Source: Chloroflexota bacterium (GTDB lineage Bacteria; Chloroflexota; UBA6077; FW602-bin22; CADDYW01). Taken from it: 32,183 nt of DNA. Where the stretch lies: the NCBI GenBank assembly GCA_019690095.1, contig JADGGD010000018.1, positions 1-32,183 on the forward strand, given 5' to 3'. Under the pieces are notes generated by a model, which saw only the letters and a list, made by a program, of their open reading frames with translations, did not search any database and was not told where the DNA came from. Numbering within the stretch: position 1 is the first letter of the stretch; each line of letters starts with the position of its first letter. Positions 20,300 through 29,229 of this stretch are shown one piece after another. A program made the position numbers and the translations under genes.

Positions 20300-20718
20300 T
20301 GGCGCTTGAAACGCTTCGGGTGGACCAGTGGCTGTACCAGCTCCTGAGCGGCGATACCACGCTGAGTGGTCTCGTCGGTGGCCGCGTCTATGGCTACCTC
20401 GCGCCGCAGGATGCCGCACTGCCATTCGTCGTCTATAGCCACCAGCAAGGGCACGACGTGCGTGGGGTTGGGCCCGCGCGCATCATGACCAGCTTGGTCT
20501 ACCAGGTGAAAGCGGTTGGCCAGGGCGGCTCGTTCCAGTCTCTCAAGGCCATCGCGGATCGGCTTGACCAGCTCCTCCAGGGCGCAAGCGGCAGCGTAGT
20601 AGATGGGGAGGTGCTGATGTGCGTGAGAGAGCAGCCCGTCGAGTACGTCGAGGTTGATAGCGGCGTCCAGTACCGCCACCTGGGCGGGCTGTGGCGCGTC
20701 CTCGTGCAGGGGGTATAG
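20299..20718 (+). CDS. Tail completion protein (DUF3168, SPP1 gp17-like)
   Basis: A 139-residue protein with the DUF3168 pattern: LYQLLSGDTTLSGLVGGRVY, then PFVVYSHQQG, a central beta strand YQVKAVGQGGSF, a helix ADRLDQLLQG and a final strand with YRHLGGLWRV. It caps the tail tube at the head end. It shares one base with the previous stop. Confidence 0.88.
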   Translation: MALETLRVDQWLYQLLSGDTTLSGLVGGRVYGYLAPQDAALPFVVYSHQQGHDVRGVGPARIMTSLVYQVKAVGQGGSFQSLKAIADRLDQLLQGASGSVVDGEVLMCVREQPVEYVEVDSGVQYRHLGGLWRVLVQGV

Positions 20719-20724
20719 GAAGAG

Positions 20725-21711
20725 ATGCCAGACATCGCAACGGTCAACAACATCGTCCAGATCGGCGTCGAGGCGACGCCAGGGACAAGCGTTGCGGCGA
20801 CCAAGCTGCTCCAGGCGCTTAGCATCGAGCCGGCGATCAAGGCGGACATCAAGACGTTCCGCCCGATGGGCGGAAAGTTCGCAACGGTCGCCGCGCTCGG
20901 CAAGGAGTCCGTCGAGGCGAAGCTGAGCGGGCAGGCGACCTACACCGAGATCGTCTACCCGCTCGCGTCGGCCTTCGCGTATGCGGCGCCTGTCCAGATC
21001 TCTCCGCCGAGTGGACTGGCCTACCGCTGGACCTTCACGCCGAGCCAGAGCCAGACCGACACGATCAAGACCTACACCGTCGAGCACGGCTCGTCTGTCC
21101 GCGCGCGCAAGTGGACCTACGGCCTGGTCACCGAGTTCGGCTACAAGCTGACGCGGGACGAGTTCACGATCGATGGGACGATGCTGGGCCAGGCGCTCCA
21201 GGACGGGATCAGCCTGACCGCCTCGCCGACGGCGGTCCCGCTCGTGCCGATCCTGCCGACCCAGGTCAATGTCTACCTCGATTCGACCAGCGCCGGCATC
21301 GGGACGACCCAGCTGCTGCGCGTGCTCTCGGCCGAGTTCAAGATGAGCGACCGCTTCGGGCCGGTCTGGCCGCTCAACTCGGCCATATCCGGCTTCGCCG
21401 CCCACGTCGAAACCGCCCCCAAGGCCGAGCTCAAGCTGCTCGTTGAGGCTGACGCTCAGGGCATGGAGCTGCTCACGGCGATGCGGACTGGGGACAAGAA
21501 GTACATCCGCATCACGGCGACCGGGCCCAACATCGAGACCGGGAACGACTACTCGTTCCAGCACGATCTCTGCGGCGTGGTGAGCGATGTGAGCGACTTC
21601 AGCGACGAGGACGGCGTCTATGCCATCGAGTGGACGTTCACCGTCGCCTACGACGCCGCCTGGGGGATGGCGCAGCAGATCCAGGTCGTGAACACCCTGA
21701 GCACGCTGTGA
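20725..21711 (+). CDS. Major tail tube protein
   Basis: A 328-residue beta-rich tail protein: IVQIGVEATPGTSVAATKLL at the N-terminus, then repeated Gly/Thr strands, AEFKMSDRFGPVWPLN, and a C-terminal SDEDGVYAIEWTFTVAYD. Its length and order, before the chaperones and tape measure, fit the tube subunit with an extra domain of the kind seen in siphoviruses. Start: ATG behind AGGAAG. Confidence 0.85.
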   Translation: MPDIATVNNIVQIGVEATPGTSVAATKLLQALSIEPAIKADIKTFRPMGGKFATVAALGKESVEAKLSGQATYTEIVYPLASAFAYAAPVQISPPSGLAYRWTFTPSQSQTDTIKTYTVEHGSSVRARKWTYGLVTEFGYKLTRDEFTIDGTMLGQALQDGISLTASPTAVPLVPILPTQVNVYLDSTSAGIGTTQLLRVLSAEFKMSDRFGPVWPLNSAISGFAAHVETAPKAELKLLVEADAQGMELLTAMRTGDKKYIRITATGPNIETGNDYSFQHDLCGVVSDVSDFSDEDGVYAIEWTFTVAYDAAWGMAQQIQVVNTLSTL

Positions 21712-21721
21712 TGGAGGCTTT

Positions 21722-22069
21722 ATGCCTGTTCGACTGAGCCACCTCGCGCAGGATCGCCGCACCTGCACGCTCCGGGTCGGCGACGAGACCGTGACGATCA
21801 CCTACCGCCCGGGAGGGGTCACGCCCGAGCTGGAGGACCAGCTGCGCGAGTACACCGCGGACCAGCGGGGCGGTGCGGCGATGGTTGCGCTCCTGGCACA
21901 CTGTCTGGTCGAGTGGGACGTGCTCGATGAGGACGGCGAGCCGCTGGCACCAACCGCGGAGAATCTGCGGCGACTGCCGACGGTATTTCTGGTCCGGGTT
22001 GCGCAGGCGATCACGGATGACCTACGCCCAAACCTGCAGAGCGCCGGGGCCTCCGGCGCTGGATCGTGA
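21722..22069 (+). CDS. Tail assembly chaperone (gpG-like)
   Basis: A 115-residue protein between the tail tube and tape measure genes, where the first tail assembly chaperone always lies. It has a short beta start (CTLRVGDETVTITYRPGGVT) and a helical body (MVALLAHCLVEWDVLDEDGE) typical of gpG-like proteins. The next small gene overlaps it by 4 nt (GTGA). I see no clear slippery heptamer, so the second product may come from reinitiation instead of a frameshift. Confidence 0.75.
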   Translation: MPVRLSHLAQDRRTCTLRVGDETVTITYRPGGVTPELEDQLREYTADQRGGAAMVALLAHCLVEWDVLDEDGEPLAPTAENLRRLPTVFLVRVAQAITDDLRPNLQSAGASGAGS

Positions 22070-22251
22070 CCGAGGGAAAGATGGGACATCCGCCGGAGTG
22101 GTACCTGCTCATCCGTGCCGCGCGCTACCTCGGGGTCGCGCCGTGGGAGCTGGCACGGCAGTCGAGCGTCTGGCGTGATTGGGCGCTGATTTCGCAGTCC
22201 GCCGAGGCGGAGGCAGAGGCCGAGGCGATGAAGCGGGCACGGAGTCACTAA
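22066..22251 (+). CDS. Second tail assembly chaperone (gpT-like)
   Basis: A 61-residue protein starting at GTG 22066 in the GTGA overlap. PPEWYLLIRAARYLGVAPWE is the usual pattern of the short second chaperone in GC-rich siphoviruses, followed by a Glu/Ala-rich helix. It would bind the tape measure during tail assembly. The tape measure ATG shares a base with its stop. Confidence 0.7.
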   Translation: MTEGKMGHPPEWYLLIRAARYLGVAPWELARQSSVWRDWALISQSAEAEAEAEAMKRARSH

Positions 22252-24647
22252 TGGCGACTACCATCGCGCAGCTGCTGGTCAAAATCGGTGCTGATATCTC
22301 CGAGGCCGAGCGCGCGATGCAGTCGGTCTCGAAGCAGCTGTCATCATTCGGAAAGGACGCTGCGAAGCTTGGCGGATTGCTTACGCTCGGCGTGACCACG
22401 CCGCTCGCCGGCGTCACCAAGACCGCGCTCGATACCGCGACCAGCTACCAGAGCTCAATGAATATGTTCCAGGCGGTGACTGGAGCGACAGCCGACCAGA
22501 TGAAGAAGGTCCAGGACGTCGCGATTGCCCTGGGCGCGGATATGTCTCTGCCGGCGACCTCTGCCGCTGACGCTGGGCGTGCGATGACCGAGCTCGCCAA
22601 GGCCGGCCTGAGCGTGGATGACACGCTGGGGGCAGCAAAGGGTGTCCTCCAGCTTGCGGCAGCCGGGCATCTTTCCGAGGCCCAGGCAGCCGAGATCGCG
22701 GCGAATGCACTGAACGCGTTCCATCTGCAAGGGACCGAGGCCACCCGCGTGGCGGATCTGCTGGCAGCGGCCGCGAATGCCTCGTCAGGCGAGGTCACGG
22801 ATATGTCCGATGCTCTGAGGATGTCGGCAGCCGTCTTCGCCAGCGCTGGCCAGCCGATTGACGCGCTCGTCACAAGCATCAGCGAGATGTCGAACGCTGG
22901 CATCCAGGGGCAGGACGCCGGCACGAGCCTGAAGCAGATGCTTTTGAGCCTGGAGGCCCCGACAGATAAGGCCGCCAAGCTCATGAAAGAGATGGGCATC
23001 ACGATCTACGACGCTCAGGGAAAGATGCTGCCTTTTCGCGAGATCATCGCACAGTTCAGCGACCGCTTGGGCAACCTCACCCAGCAGCAGCGCGACCAGG
23101 CGCTCGCGACGATCTTCGGGTCGGATGCTGTGCGTGCGGCCAATATCGTCCTGATGGGCGGGGTCAAGGCCTATGACCAGATGCACGAAGCGGTGACGCG
23201 ACAGGGCGCGGCCGCTGAGCTTGCTGGCGCACGCATGAAGGGTCTGGGCGGTGCGATCGAGGGCCTCAAGAGCCAGATCGAGACGGTGTTCTTGCAGCTC
23301 GCGACGCCGGTGCTCGGGACGCTCGAAGGCTGGGTGCGAGCCATCGCTGACCTGATCCCGAAGATCACCGAGCTCGACCCACGGCTCCTGGCCGCCGCCG
23401 GTGCCTTCCTCGCGGTCGTGGCCGCGGCAGGACCGGTGATTGCGGCTGTCGGCGCGATCGCAGCAGGCATCGCATTCCTGCTCTCGCCGGTCGGTCTGGT
23501 GGTTCTTGCCGTGGCGCTCCTGGCGGCCGCCTGGGCAAGTGATTTCGGCGGCATCCGTGAGATCACCGCATCGGTTGTCAGCGCGGTTTCCACCGCCCTG
23601 TCGGCGCTGCGTGCGACGGCGCAGACCGTCTTTGCAGCGATCCAGAGCGCGATCAGCGCCGTGATGGCGGTGATCGGGCCGCTCATCCTGAACGTGATGA
23701 ACCAGATCTCAGCGTGGTGGACGCTGAATCTGCCGCTGATGCAGCAGCTGTGGACAACCGTCTGGACGGCGATGCAGCTCCTGATCCAGACCGTGATGCC
23801 AGTGATTCAGGACGTGGTAACCGTGACGATGGCGGCGATCCAGGACGTCGTGACGGCGATCCTGCAGGCGCTCCAGGCGTTCTGGGAGCTGGAGTGGGGG
23901 CTGATCCAGGCGTTCCTGCAGACGACCTGGCAGATCATGCAGGTGATTGTCTCGACAGTGTTCCAGAATATCCTGGACTTCATCACGCTGATCCTCGCGA
24001 TCCTGAATGGACGCTGGAGTCTGGCGTGGGATATGGTGCGCCAGATTCTCCAGCGGACCTGGGATGCGCTGACCCAGATCGTGACCCTGGCAGCGGATTT
24101 CATCCTGAACAACCTGATCATTCCCTTCTTGGACAATGTTCAGGCTCGGTGGACGGAGATCTGGGATTCGATCGCTGCAACGACGCACGATATCTGGGAG
24201 CGAATCACAGGACTGGTCAAGGGCGGGGTCAATGCGATCATCGGAATGGTCGACTCGCTCATCACCGCCTGGAATCGTCTGCACTTCCATATTCCCGGAT
24301 TCGACGTCGAGCTGCCAAGTGTGGATGTGCCAGGGGTTGGCCGTGTTGGTGGTGGCCATCTGGGCTGGGGTGGCCTCGACGTGGACACGCCTGACATTCC
24401 GCTGATTCCGATGCTCGCCGAGGGCGGCATCGTGACCCGGCCAACACTGGCCGTGCTGGGCGAGGCAGGGCCCGAGGCGGTGGTGCCGCTGCGGAACACA
24501 GCTGCCCTGGAGGCCATGGCGGAGAGAATCGCTGACGCAATCAGCCGGCGGCCAACGTATGTGATCAACGCACAGTACCGCTACCAGGACGAGCGCAGCT
24601 TACGTGACGAGATCCGGTTGCTGCAACTGCTCGGAGCGGCGACATGA
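22251..24647 (+). CDS. Tape measure protein
   Basis: A 798-residue protein. The N-terminal third is the TP901-type core: IGADISEAERAMQSVSKQLS, AVTGATADQMKKVQDVAIAL, and the AGRAMTELAKAGL and NAGIQGQDAGTSLKQMLLSL segments. The centre (about residues 385-430) has long hydrophobic helices (AAGAFLAVVAAAGPVIAAVG). A repeated Trp-rich helical region follows. The C-terminus has the common EGGIVTRPTLAVLGEAGPEA motif. It sets tail length, about 1.5 Å per residue in known phages, so about 120 nm. Start: ATG 22251, right after the chaperone stop. Confidence 0.95.
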   Translation: MATTIAQLLVKIGADISEAERAMQSVSKQLSSFGKDAAKLGGLLTLGVTTPLAGVTKTALDTATSYQSSMNMFQAVTGATADQMKKVQDVAIALGADMSLPATSAADAGRAMTELAKAGLSVDDTLGAAKGVLQLAAAGHLSEAQAAEIAANALNAFHLQGTEATRVADLLAAAANASSGEVTDMSDALRMSAAVFASAGQPIDALVTSISEMSNAGIQGQDAGTSLKQMLLSLEAPTDKAAKLMKEMGITIYDAQGKMLPFREIIAQFSDRLGNLTQQQRDQALATIFGSDAVRAANIVLMGGVKAYDQMHEAVTRQGAAAELAGARMKGLGGAIEGLKSQIETVFLQLATPVLGTLEGWVRAIADLIPKITELDPRLLAAAGAFLAVVAAAGPVIAAVGAIAAGIAFLLSPVGLVVLAVALLAAAWASDFGGIREITASVVSAVSTALSALRATAQTVFAAIQSAISAVMAVIGPLILNVMNQISAWWTLNLPLMQQLWTTVWTAMQLLIQTVMPVIQDVVTVTMAAIQDVVTAILQALQAFWELEWGLIQAFLQTTWQIMQVIVSTVFQNILDFITLILAILNGRWSLAWDMVRQILQRTWDALTQIVTLAADFILNNLIIPFLDNVQARWTEIWDSIAATTHDIWERITGLVKGGVNAIIGMVDSLITAWNRLHFHIPGFDVELPSVDVPGVGRVGGGHLGWGGLDVDTPDIPLIPMLAEGGIVTRPTLAVLGEAGPEAVVPLRNTAALEAMAERIADAISRRPTYVINAQYRYQDERSLRDEIRLLQLLGAAT

Positions 24648-25534
24648 CCTGGACGCTCTCAATCATCGCCGGTGGGGCGGAGATCAACGTAAGTGACGGA
24701 CAGGATTACATCCTGACGGGACTCGACGGCATCGGCATGGCGCCGGCAAACCGCATCATCGAGCAGGGCCCGCAGCAGCACGGTGCCAGCGACCGAGGGT
24801 TCCGTCTCCAGCCGCGCAAGATTGCGCTGAGTCTGCTCGCCCGCGGCGGGAGCGACAGTGACTGGTGGCAGCGGCGGAACAGTCTGCTGGCACTCCTGCG
24901 CCCATCGGACACACCATTGGCATTGCGTCTGACGCGCTCCGATGGCACTGTGCGGCAGATCGACTGCTACTACAGTGCTGAGCTGGGTCTTGCCGTCGAT
25001 CCCGACCTCCGTGCATCCTGGCAGCCTGTCGTTGTCGAGCTCCTGGCGCCTGACCCCACCTGGTATGACCCTACTGGAACCACGATCACCTACGGCATCG
25101 GCGGCGCAGGGGATCAGATGACCGTGCCGCTAGCGATCCCCTGGCACGTCGGCGCCTCATCCATCAATACCACGCGCCAGGTCACCTACAGCGGGACGTG
25201 GGATGCCTATCCCGTGATCACGGTAATCGGTCCTGCAACGAATCTCGTGATCACGAATGAGACGCTCGGGGACAAGCTCGATTTCACAGGTGTCTCGCTT
25301 GGCGCTGGCGAGCGTCGGATCATCGACTGCCGCTACGGCCAGAAGACCGTGACGGACGCAAATGGCACGAACAGGATCGCCGATCTGACTGCTGATTCCA
25401 ACCTGGCGACATTTCGGATCGGTGCGCATCCGAACCCGCCAGGTGGGGTCAACTCGATCAGGGTCAGCGCGCAGAACATCACCGCGGGCACGGAGATCTA
25501 CCTCCAGTTCAATGCCCGCTACATCGGAGTGTAG
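24644..25534 (+). CDS. Distal tail protein (Dit-like)
   Basis: A 296-residue tail protein. The N-terminal beta domain (LTGLDGIGMAPANRIIEQGP, FRLQPRKIALSLLARGGSDS, WWQRRNSLLALLRP) is typical of siphovirus Dit/tail-tip hub proteins, and a C-terminal galectin-like beta domain begins near residue 150. It forms the ring between tail tube and tip. Overlaps the tape measure stop (ATGA). A 12-bp tandem duplication, TCGGAGTGTAGT, straddles its stop (25524-25547). Confidence 0.8.
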   Translation: MTWTLSIIAGGAEINVSDGQDYILTGLDGIGMAPANRIIEQGPQQHGASDRGFRLQPRKIALSLLARGGSDSDWWQRRNSLLALLRPSDTPLALRLTRSDGTVRQIDCYYSAELGLAVDPDLRASWQPVVVELLAPDPTWYDPTGTTITYGIGGAGDQMTVPLAIPWHVGASSINTTRQVTYSGTWDAYPVITVIGPATNLVITNETLGDKLDFTGVSLGAGERRIIDCRYGQKTVTDANGTNRIADLTADSNLATFRIGAHPNPPGGVNSIRVSAQNITAGTEIYLQFNARYIGV

Positions 25535-25548
25535 TTCGGAGTGTAGTG

Positions 25549-26079
25549 ATGTCAGAATCGTCCATCTTCTGGAACACGGGCACGTCGGGCGACGGAGCGA
25601 ATCCGTACACACAGAGCCAGATTTTCCAGTGGCTGCGGCGAACGTTCTCGGCGAACTCGCCGAATGCGGGGATCGTCAGTGGCTACAACCAGGAACTCCA
25701 GGTCACGTCTGGCGCGGGCAAGGTCACCGTGGGCACAGGCGCGGCGTACGTCTACGGCATCCCGTACGAGAACGACGCGGCGGTGGACGTGACGATCCCG
25801 ACGCCCGTGGCGAACACGCGGATCGACCGCGTTGTGCTACGGGCAAACTGGACAGCACACACGGTGCGGATCACGCGCCTGGCTGGGACAGAGGGGGCAG
25901 GGCCACCCAGCCTGACGCAGAATCCGAACAACACGTATGATATTCCGCTCGCCCAGGTCAGCGTGACGACAGGAGGCGTGATCTCGGTGACAGACGAGCG
26001 TGTGTACTGTCAGTTCCTGACTCGCATAGATGTGCCGTGGCAGGACCCGGTACTATCCCTGTATTTTGCAGGGCTCTAG
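25549..26079 (+). CDS. Tail tip/baseplate protein
   Basis: A 176-residue protein of the type found after Dit in GC-rich siphoviruses: SQIFQWLRRTFSANSPNAGI, then a beta domain VTSGAGKVTVGTGAAYVYGI, NTRIDRVVLRANW and a short IPLAQVSVTTG before VTDER. It probably forms part of the baseplate or fibre attachment. I take ATG 25549 over GTG 25546. Confidence 0.65.
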   Translation: MSESSIFWNTGTSGDGANPYTQSQIFQWLRRTFSANSPNAGIVSGYNQELQVTSGAGKVTVGTGAAYVYGIPYENDAAVDVTIPTPVANTRIDRVVLRANWTAHTVRITRLAGTEGAGPPSLTQNPNNTYDIPLAQVSVTTGGVISVTDERVYCQFLTRIDVPWQDPVLSLYFAGL

Positions 26080-26088
26080 GAGGTGTGA

Positions 26089-26421
26089 ATGGCATCAGCA
26101 CCGAAGCAGCTGTTCCAGGCAGCGCTCACGACTACGCTCACGACGCTCTACACCGCGCCCGCCTCGCCGGGCTACGCGGAATTGCTGAGCGTCGTCTTCG
26201 TCAACACCACGGCCAGCCCGATCACCGTCTCGATTTACGTTGTGCCGCCGAGCGGGAGCGCCGGCACGAGCAACGCGATTGCATACAACTGGAGCCTTGA
26301 CGTGCAAGGTCTGCCGTACGTCATCAAGCCGGCGCTGGTTGTTCCCGCCGGGGCAACAATTCAGGCAAGCGCAAGCGCAGCAGGCGTAACGGCAACAGCA
26401 TCGGGGCTGGAGGTGACGTGA
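26089..26421 (+). CDS. Small beta-sandwich tail protein
   Basis: A 110-residue protein with a predicted immunoglobulin- or jelly-roll-like run of strands (TLYTAPASPGYAELLSVVFV, NTTASPITVSIYVVPPSG, LVVPAGATIQASASAAGV). It has a perfect AGGAGGTG ribosome-binding site. Proteins of this pattern stand in tail-fibre regions of many siphoviruses. It may be a spike or adaptor. Its end overlaps the kelch gene. Confidence 0.6.
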   Translation: MASAPKQLFQAALTTTLTTLYTAPASPGYAELLSVVFVNTTASPITVSIYVVPPSGSAGTSNAIAYNWSLDVQGLPYVIKPALVVPAGATIQASASAAGVTATASGLEVT

Positions 26422-27386
26422 TGAACACGATTGCGTTTGCGCACTTACAGAAGATTATCACTGCATCCTCAGGTATCTGGAACGCCAAAGCGAGCATGCC
26501 CACGGCAAGGCTGGATCTTGCCGCTGCTGTTCCCTCTGACGGCAAGATCTACGCCGTGGGAGGGCACAATGGGGCCAACTACGTCGCCACCTGCGAGCAG
26601 TATGACCCCACCACCAACACCTGGACAGCCAAGGCAAACATGCCCACGGCGCGCGGGTACCTCGCCGCCGCCGTTCCCTCCGACGGCAAGCTCTACGCTG
26701 TGGGAGGGTACAACAGCTCCGACCTCGCAACGTGCGAGCAGTATGACCCGACGACGAACACCTGGACCGCGAAGGCGAACATGCCGACGGCGCGCTCGGC
26801 TCTGGCCGCCGCCGTTCCCTCCGACGGCAAGCTCTACGCTGTGGGAGGGTACAACGGCTCCGACCTCGCAACGTGCGAGCAGTATGACCCGACGACGAAC
26901 ACCTGGACCGCGAAGGCGAACATGCCGACGGCACGGTGGGGACTTGCCGCTGCGGTCCCTCCCGACGGCAAGATCTACGCCGTGGGAGGGCACAATGGGG
27001 CCAACTACGTCGCCACCTGCGAGCAGTATGACCCCACCACCAACACCTGGACAGCCAAGGCAAACATGCCCACGGCGCGCGGGTACCTCGCCGCTGCCGT
27101 GCCCTCGGACGGCAAGCTGTACGCCGTCGGGGGACACAACAGCTCCTACCTCGCAACGTGCGAGCAGTATGACCCGACGACGAACACCTGGACAAGCAAG
27201 ACCAGCATGCCCGCGGCACGCTACAGGCACGCCGGTGCGGTCCCTCCCGACGGTAAGATCTACGCCGTGGGCGGACAAGAGGGCAGCATCATAAGCGCCG
27301 CCTGCGTGCAATACGATCCGGAACTTACAGTTATCACAGCAGAGCAGATCAAACAGATCAAAGCACTACTCATTCTGGGAGGCTAA
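26421..27386 (+). CDS. Kelch-repeat tail fibre protein
   Basis: A 321-residue protein made almost wholly of about six kelch repeats of ~47 residues, each with an AAAVPSDGKIYAVGG-type strand pair and then CEQYDPTTNTWTAKANMPTA. Six such blades would close a beta-propeller that could bind a host surface glycan or protein. A short helical N-terminus and a C-terminal EQIKQIKALLILGG tail frame it. Some repeats are identical at DNA level (26538-26668 equals 26964-27094), so the gene is expanding or being homogenised. Start: ATG 26421 (GTG one codon earlier). Confidence 0.85.
   Translation: MNTIAFAHLQKIITASSGIWNAKASMPTARLDLAAAVPSDGKIYAVGGHNGANYVATCEQYDPTTNTWTAKANMPTARGYLAAAVPSDGKLYAVGGYNSSDLATCEQYDPTTNTWTAKANMPTARSALAAAVPSDGKLYAVGGYNGSDLATCEQYDPTTNTWTAKANMPTARWGLAAAVPPDGKIYAVGGHNGANYVATCEQYDPTTNTWTAKANMPTARGYLAAAVPSDGKLYAVGGHNSSYLATCEQYDPTTNTWTSKTSMPAARYRHAGAVPPDGKIYAVGGQEGSIISAACVQYDPELTVITAEQIKQIKALLILGG
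26538..26668 (+). repeat. 131-bp exact direct repeat, copy 1 (kelch blade)
   Basis: Every base is identical to 26964-27094, 426 bp (142 codons) downstream, including synonymous third positions. This points to a recent in-frame duplication or conversion of whole blades. Blades 2 and 3 between them are near-identical tandem copies too. Confidence 0.92.
26964..27094 (+). repeat. 131-bp exact direct repeat, copy 2 (kelch blade)
   Basis: The second copy of the blade at 26538-26668. Recombination between the copies would delete or add exactly three blades in frame. Confidence 0.92.
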
Positions 27387-27388
27387 CA

Positions 27389-27796
27389 ATGGTCAATGCA
27401 TTGGATCTCCTCCAGCAGGCGCGCGCGCTCGGCGCGAACGTGACGCTCCAACAGGTCCAGCAGGCCATCGCTGCCATCGACCGCGCGACGCTGGAAGCCA
27501 CCGAACGCGCGCGCTACCAGGTGGCGATCTGGGACGAAACTTCGCCGCTCGCTGGTCAGCCGCCGGAGTATTGGCGGTCTCGCGGCGACTGGCCGCAGGG
27601 CGGTACGGTCGTGCTCGTCTATTGCGATGGCAATCTGCTCTACGTCCAGCCACACGATCCGGATTCGGCGGGCATAGTGCCAATGGATCAGACGACGGCC
27701 ACCGCTAGGGCGAATGCCATCGTGGACCGACTGGTCACAATGGCAGTGGATGAACAGGTGCGACGGCAGGCGCTCATCGCACTGTTGGGGGGATAA
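27389..27796 (+). CDS. Hypothetical tail-region protein
   Basis: A 135-residue protein following the kelch gene with a strong GGAGG site. The N-terminal helix pair (LLQQARALGANVTLQQVQQA, IAAIDRATLEATERARYQVA) is followed by a beta segment with GGTVVLVYCDGNLLYVQP and a C-terminal helix. No named family. Its position suggests a fibre chaperone or tail accessory protein, not proven. Confidence 0.55.
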   Translation: MVNALDLLQQARALGANVTLQQVQQAIAAIDRATLEATERARYQVAIWDETSPLAGQPPEYWRSRGDWPQGGTVVLVYCDGNLLYVQPHDPDSAGIVPMDQTTATARANAIVDRLVTMAVDEQVRRQALIALLGG

Positions 27797-27805
27797 CGCG
27801 GGGCC

Positions 27806-28891
27806 ATGAGCGCCGAGTACCGGCTGGACCTCCATACGGCGGCGGGCGTCAAGGTCGCAGAGATCACGGATTTCCTAATGCTCAGCTACTCGCGCCGCGT
27901 CAACGCGCCAGGGCTGCTCACCGTCACCCTGCGCGGCGACCACCCGGCGCTCACGAGTCTGGAGCTGGACGGCCAGGCCATCGTCTACCGCCGCAATCCG
28001 ACGATGGGTCTCGGCACCTGGACGGCGGATTTCTGGGGCCTCTGGCGCTACCAGGAGCGGCGCTACACCGACCACGACACGGTCGAGCTCCGGTTCCCGG
28101 GCATTCTCTCACTGCTTGCGCGTCGGATCGTCGCCTGGGCCGCCGGCACGACCAACCGCTCGTCGTTCCAGAACGTCAAGGCCGAGACGGTGATGAAGAC
28201 GCTGGTCTCCTACAACGCCGGTGCGAACGCCACGACGGCGAATGGGCGGATTCGCAACGGCGCGATTACCGGCCTGACGGTCGAAACCGATCAGGCGCGC
28301 GGGAACACGATCTCGCGGGACTGTGCCTACCGCAACCTGCTGGAGGTGCTGCAGGAGCTCGCCCCCATCGCCGGAGGTGACTTCGACCTGGTCAAGACGG
28401 GCACACAGGCCTGGGAGTTCCGCTGGTATACCGGCCAGCGCGGCACCGACCGCACCGCGACGCTGCTGTTTGCGCTCGAACGCGGCAACATGGCCGAGCC
28501 GCGCTTTGCCCACGACCGTCTCGACGAGCGTACCGTCGCCATCGTCGGCGGGCAGGGTGAGGGCGTCGACCGCGCGGTCGTCGTGCGAACGGGTGCGGAC
28601 TACGCGGCGACGAACGACATCGAGGTCTTCGTTGACGCGCGGAGCGAGTCCACAACTGACGGTCTGGACGCGAAGGGCGATGCGAAGCTGTTCGACGTGC
28701 GCGCGCGGCCAACGTTCAAGTTTTCGATCCTCCAGACGCCCGCGTGCTACTACGGCGTCCACTACTTCCTGGGCGACCTGGTGACGGCGCGGTACCGTGA
28801 CATTCAGACGACACAGAAGATCGTCGGCGTCTCGGTCTCGCTCGACCGGGACGGCGCGGAGAAAATCGACGTGGAGACGATGCTGGTATGA
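27806..28891 (+). CDS. Gp37-like tail hub protein (ReqiPepy6 type)
   Basis: A 361-residue tail protein of the siphovirus Gp37-like family: LDLHTAAGVKVAEITDFLML near the N-terminus, then SYSRRVNAPGLLTVTLRGDH, FWGLWRYQERRY, RNLLEVLQELAPIAGGDFDL and the C-terminal YFLGDLVTARYRDIQTTQKI. This family resembles baseplate hub proteins and closes the tail tip. It ends in an ATGA overlap with the next gene. Confidence 0.82.
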   Translation: MSAEYRLDLHTAAGVKVAEITDFLMLSYSRRVNAPGLLTVTLRGDHPALTSLELDGQAIVYRRNPTMGLGTWTADFWGLWRYQERRYTDHDTVELRFPGILSLLARRIVAWAAGTTNRSSFQNVKAETVMKTLVSYNAGANATTANGRIRNGAITGLTVETDQARGNTISRDCAYRNLLEVLQELAPIAGGDFDLVKTGTQAWEFRWYTGQRGTDRTATLLFALERGNMAEPRFAHDRLDERTVAIVGGQGEGVDRAVVVRTGADYAATNDIEVFVDARSESTTDGLDAKGDAKLFDVRARPTFKFSILQTPACYYGVHYFLGDLVTARYRDIQTTQKIVGVSVSLDRDGAEKIDVETMLV

Positions 28892-29229
28892 GCGACGCGA
28901 TAACCGAACGCCTGATCGAGGAAATCGTGACACTGCGACAGCGGGTGGCGTCCCTGGAGACGCAGGAGCGGCCGCGGCGGCTCGTCGCGGCGGTGACGTG
29001 GGATCCACCATCGCTCGCCGCCGGGGCCGTTGCCGCGACGACTGTATCCGTCCCTGGCGCGGCAGTCGGCGACGTGGCCGTGGCGGATCACGACCAGATC
29101 GGCGCGCGGAACGTGCTGCTGTCGGCATACGTCCAGGCCGCGGATACGGTACGCGTCGTCCTGAGGAACGAGACGGGCGCAACGGTAGATATCGCGAGTG
29201 GAACGCTGCGGGTGGTGGTGTGGAAATGA
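28888..29229 (+). CDS. Coiled-coil plus beta tail protein
   Basis: A 113-residue protein. An N-terminal coiled coil (ITERLIEEIVTLRQRVASLE) suits trimerisation. A small beta domain follows (TVSVPGAAVGDVAVADHDQI, VVLRNETGATVDIASGTLRV). This looks like a short trimeric fibre or fibre-attachment protein. It is coupled at both ends by ATGA overlaps. Confidence 0.65.
   Translation: MSDAITERLIEEIVTLRQRVASLETQERPRRLVAAVTWDPPSLAAGAVAATTVSVPGAAVGDVAVADHDQIGARNVLLSAYVQAADTVRVVLRNETGATVDIASGTLRVVVWK

Noticed and set aside
20230-21801. 523-codon minus-strand open frame across the tail tube region
   Set aside because: An antisense shadow of GC-rich genes with low-complexity Arg/Asp/Leu product and no domain; unlike the intein case it shows no motifs.
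21985-22070. Programmed frameshift between the two tail chaperones
   Set aside because: No clear slippery heptamer was seen; a GTGA stop-start overlap explains the second product.
25524-25547. Tandem 12-bp duplication at the Dit-like gene stop
   Set aside because: Small slippage-type duplication with no evident functional effect; the stop and next start remain intact.
26538-27226. Regular repeats as a CRISPR-like array
   Set aside because: They are in-frame kelch protein repeats of ~140 bp without spacers.
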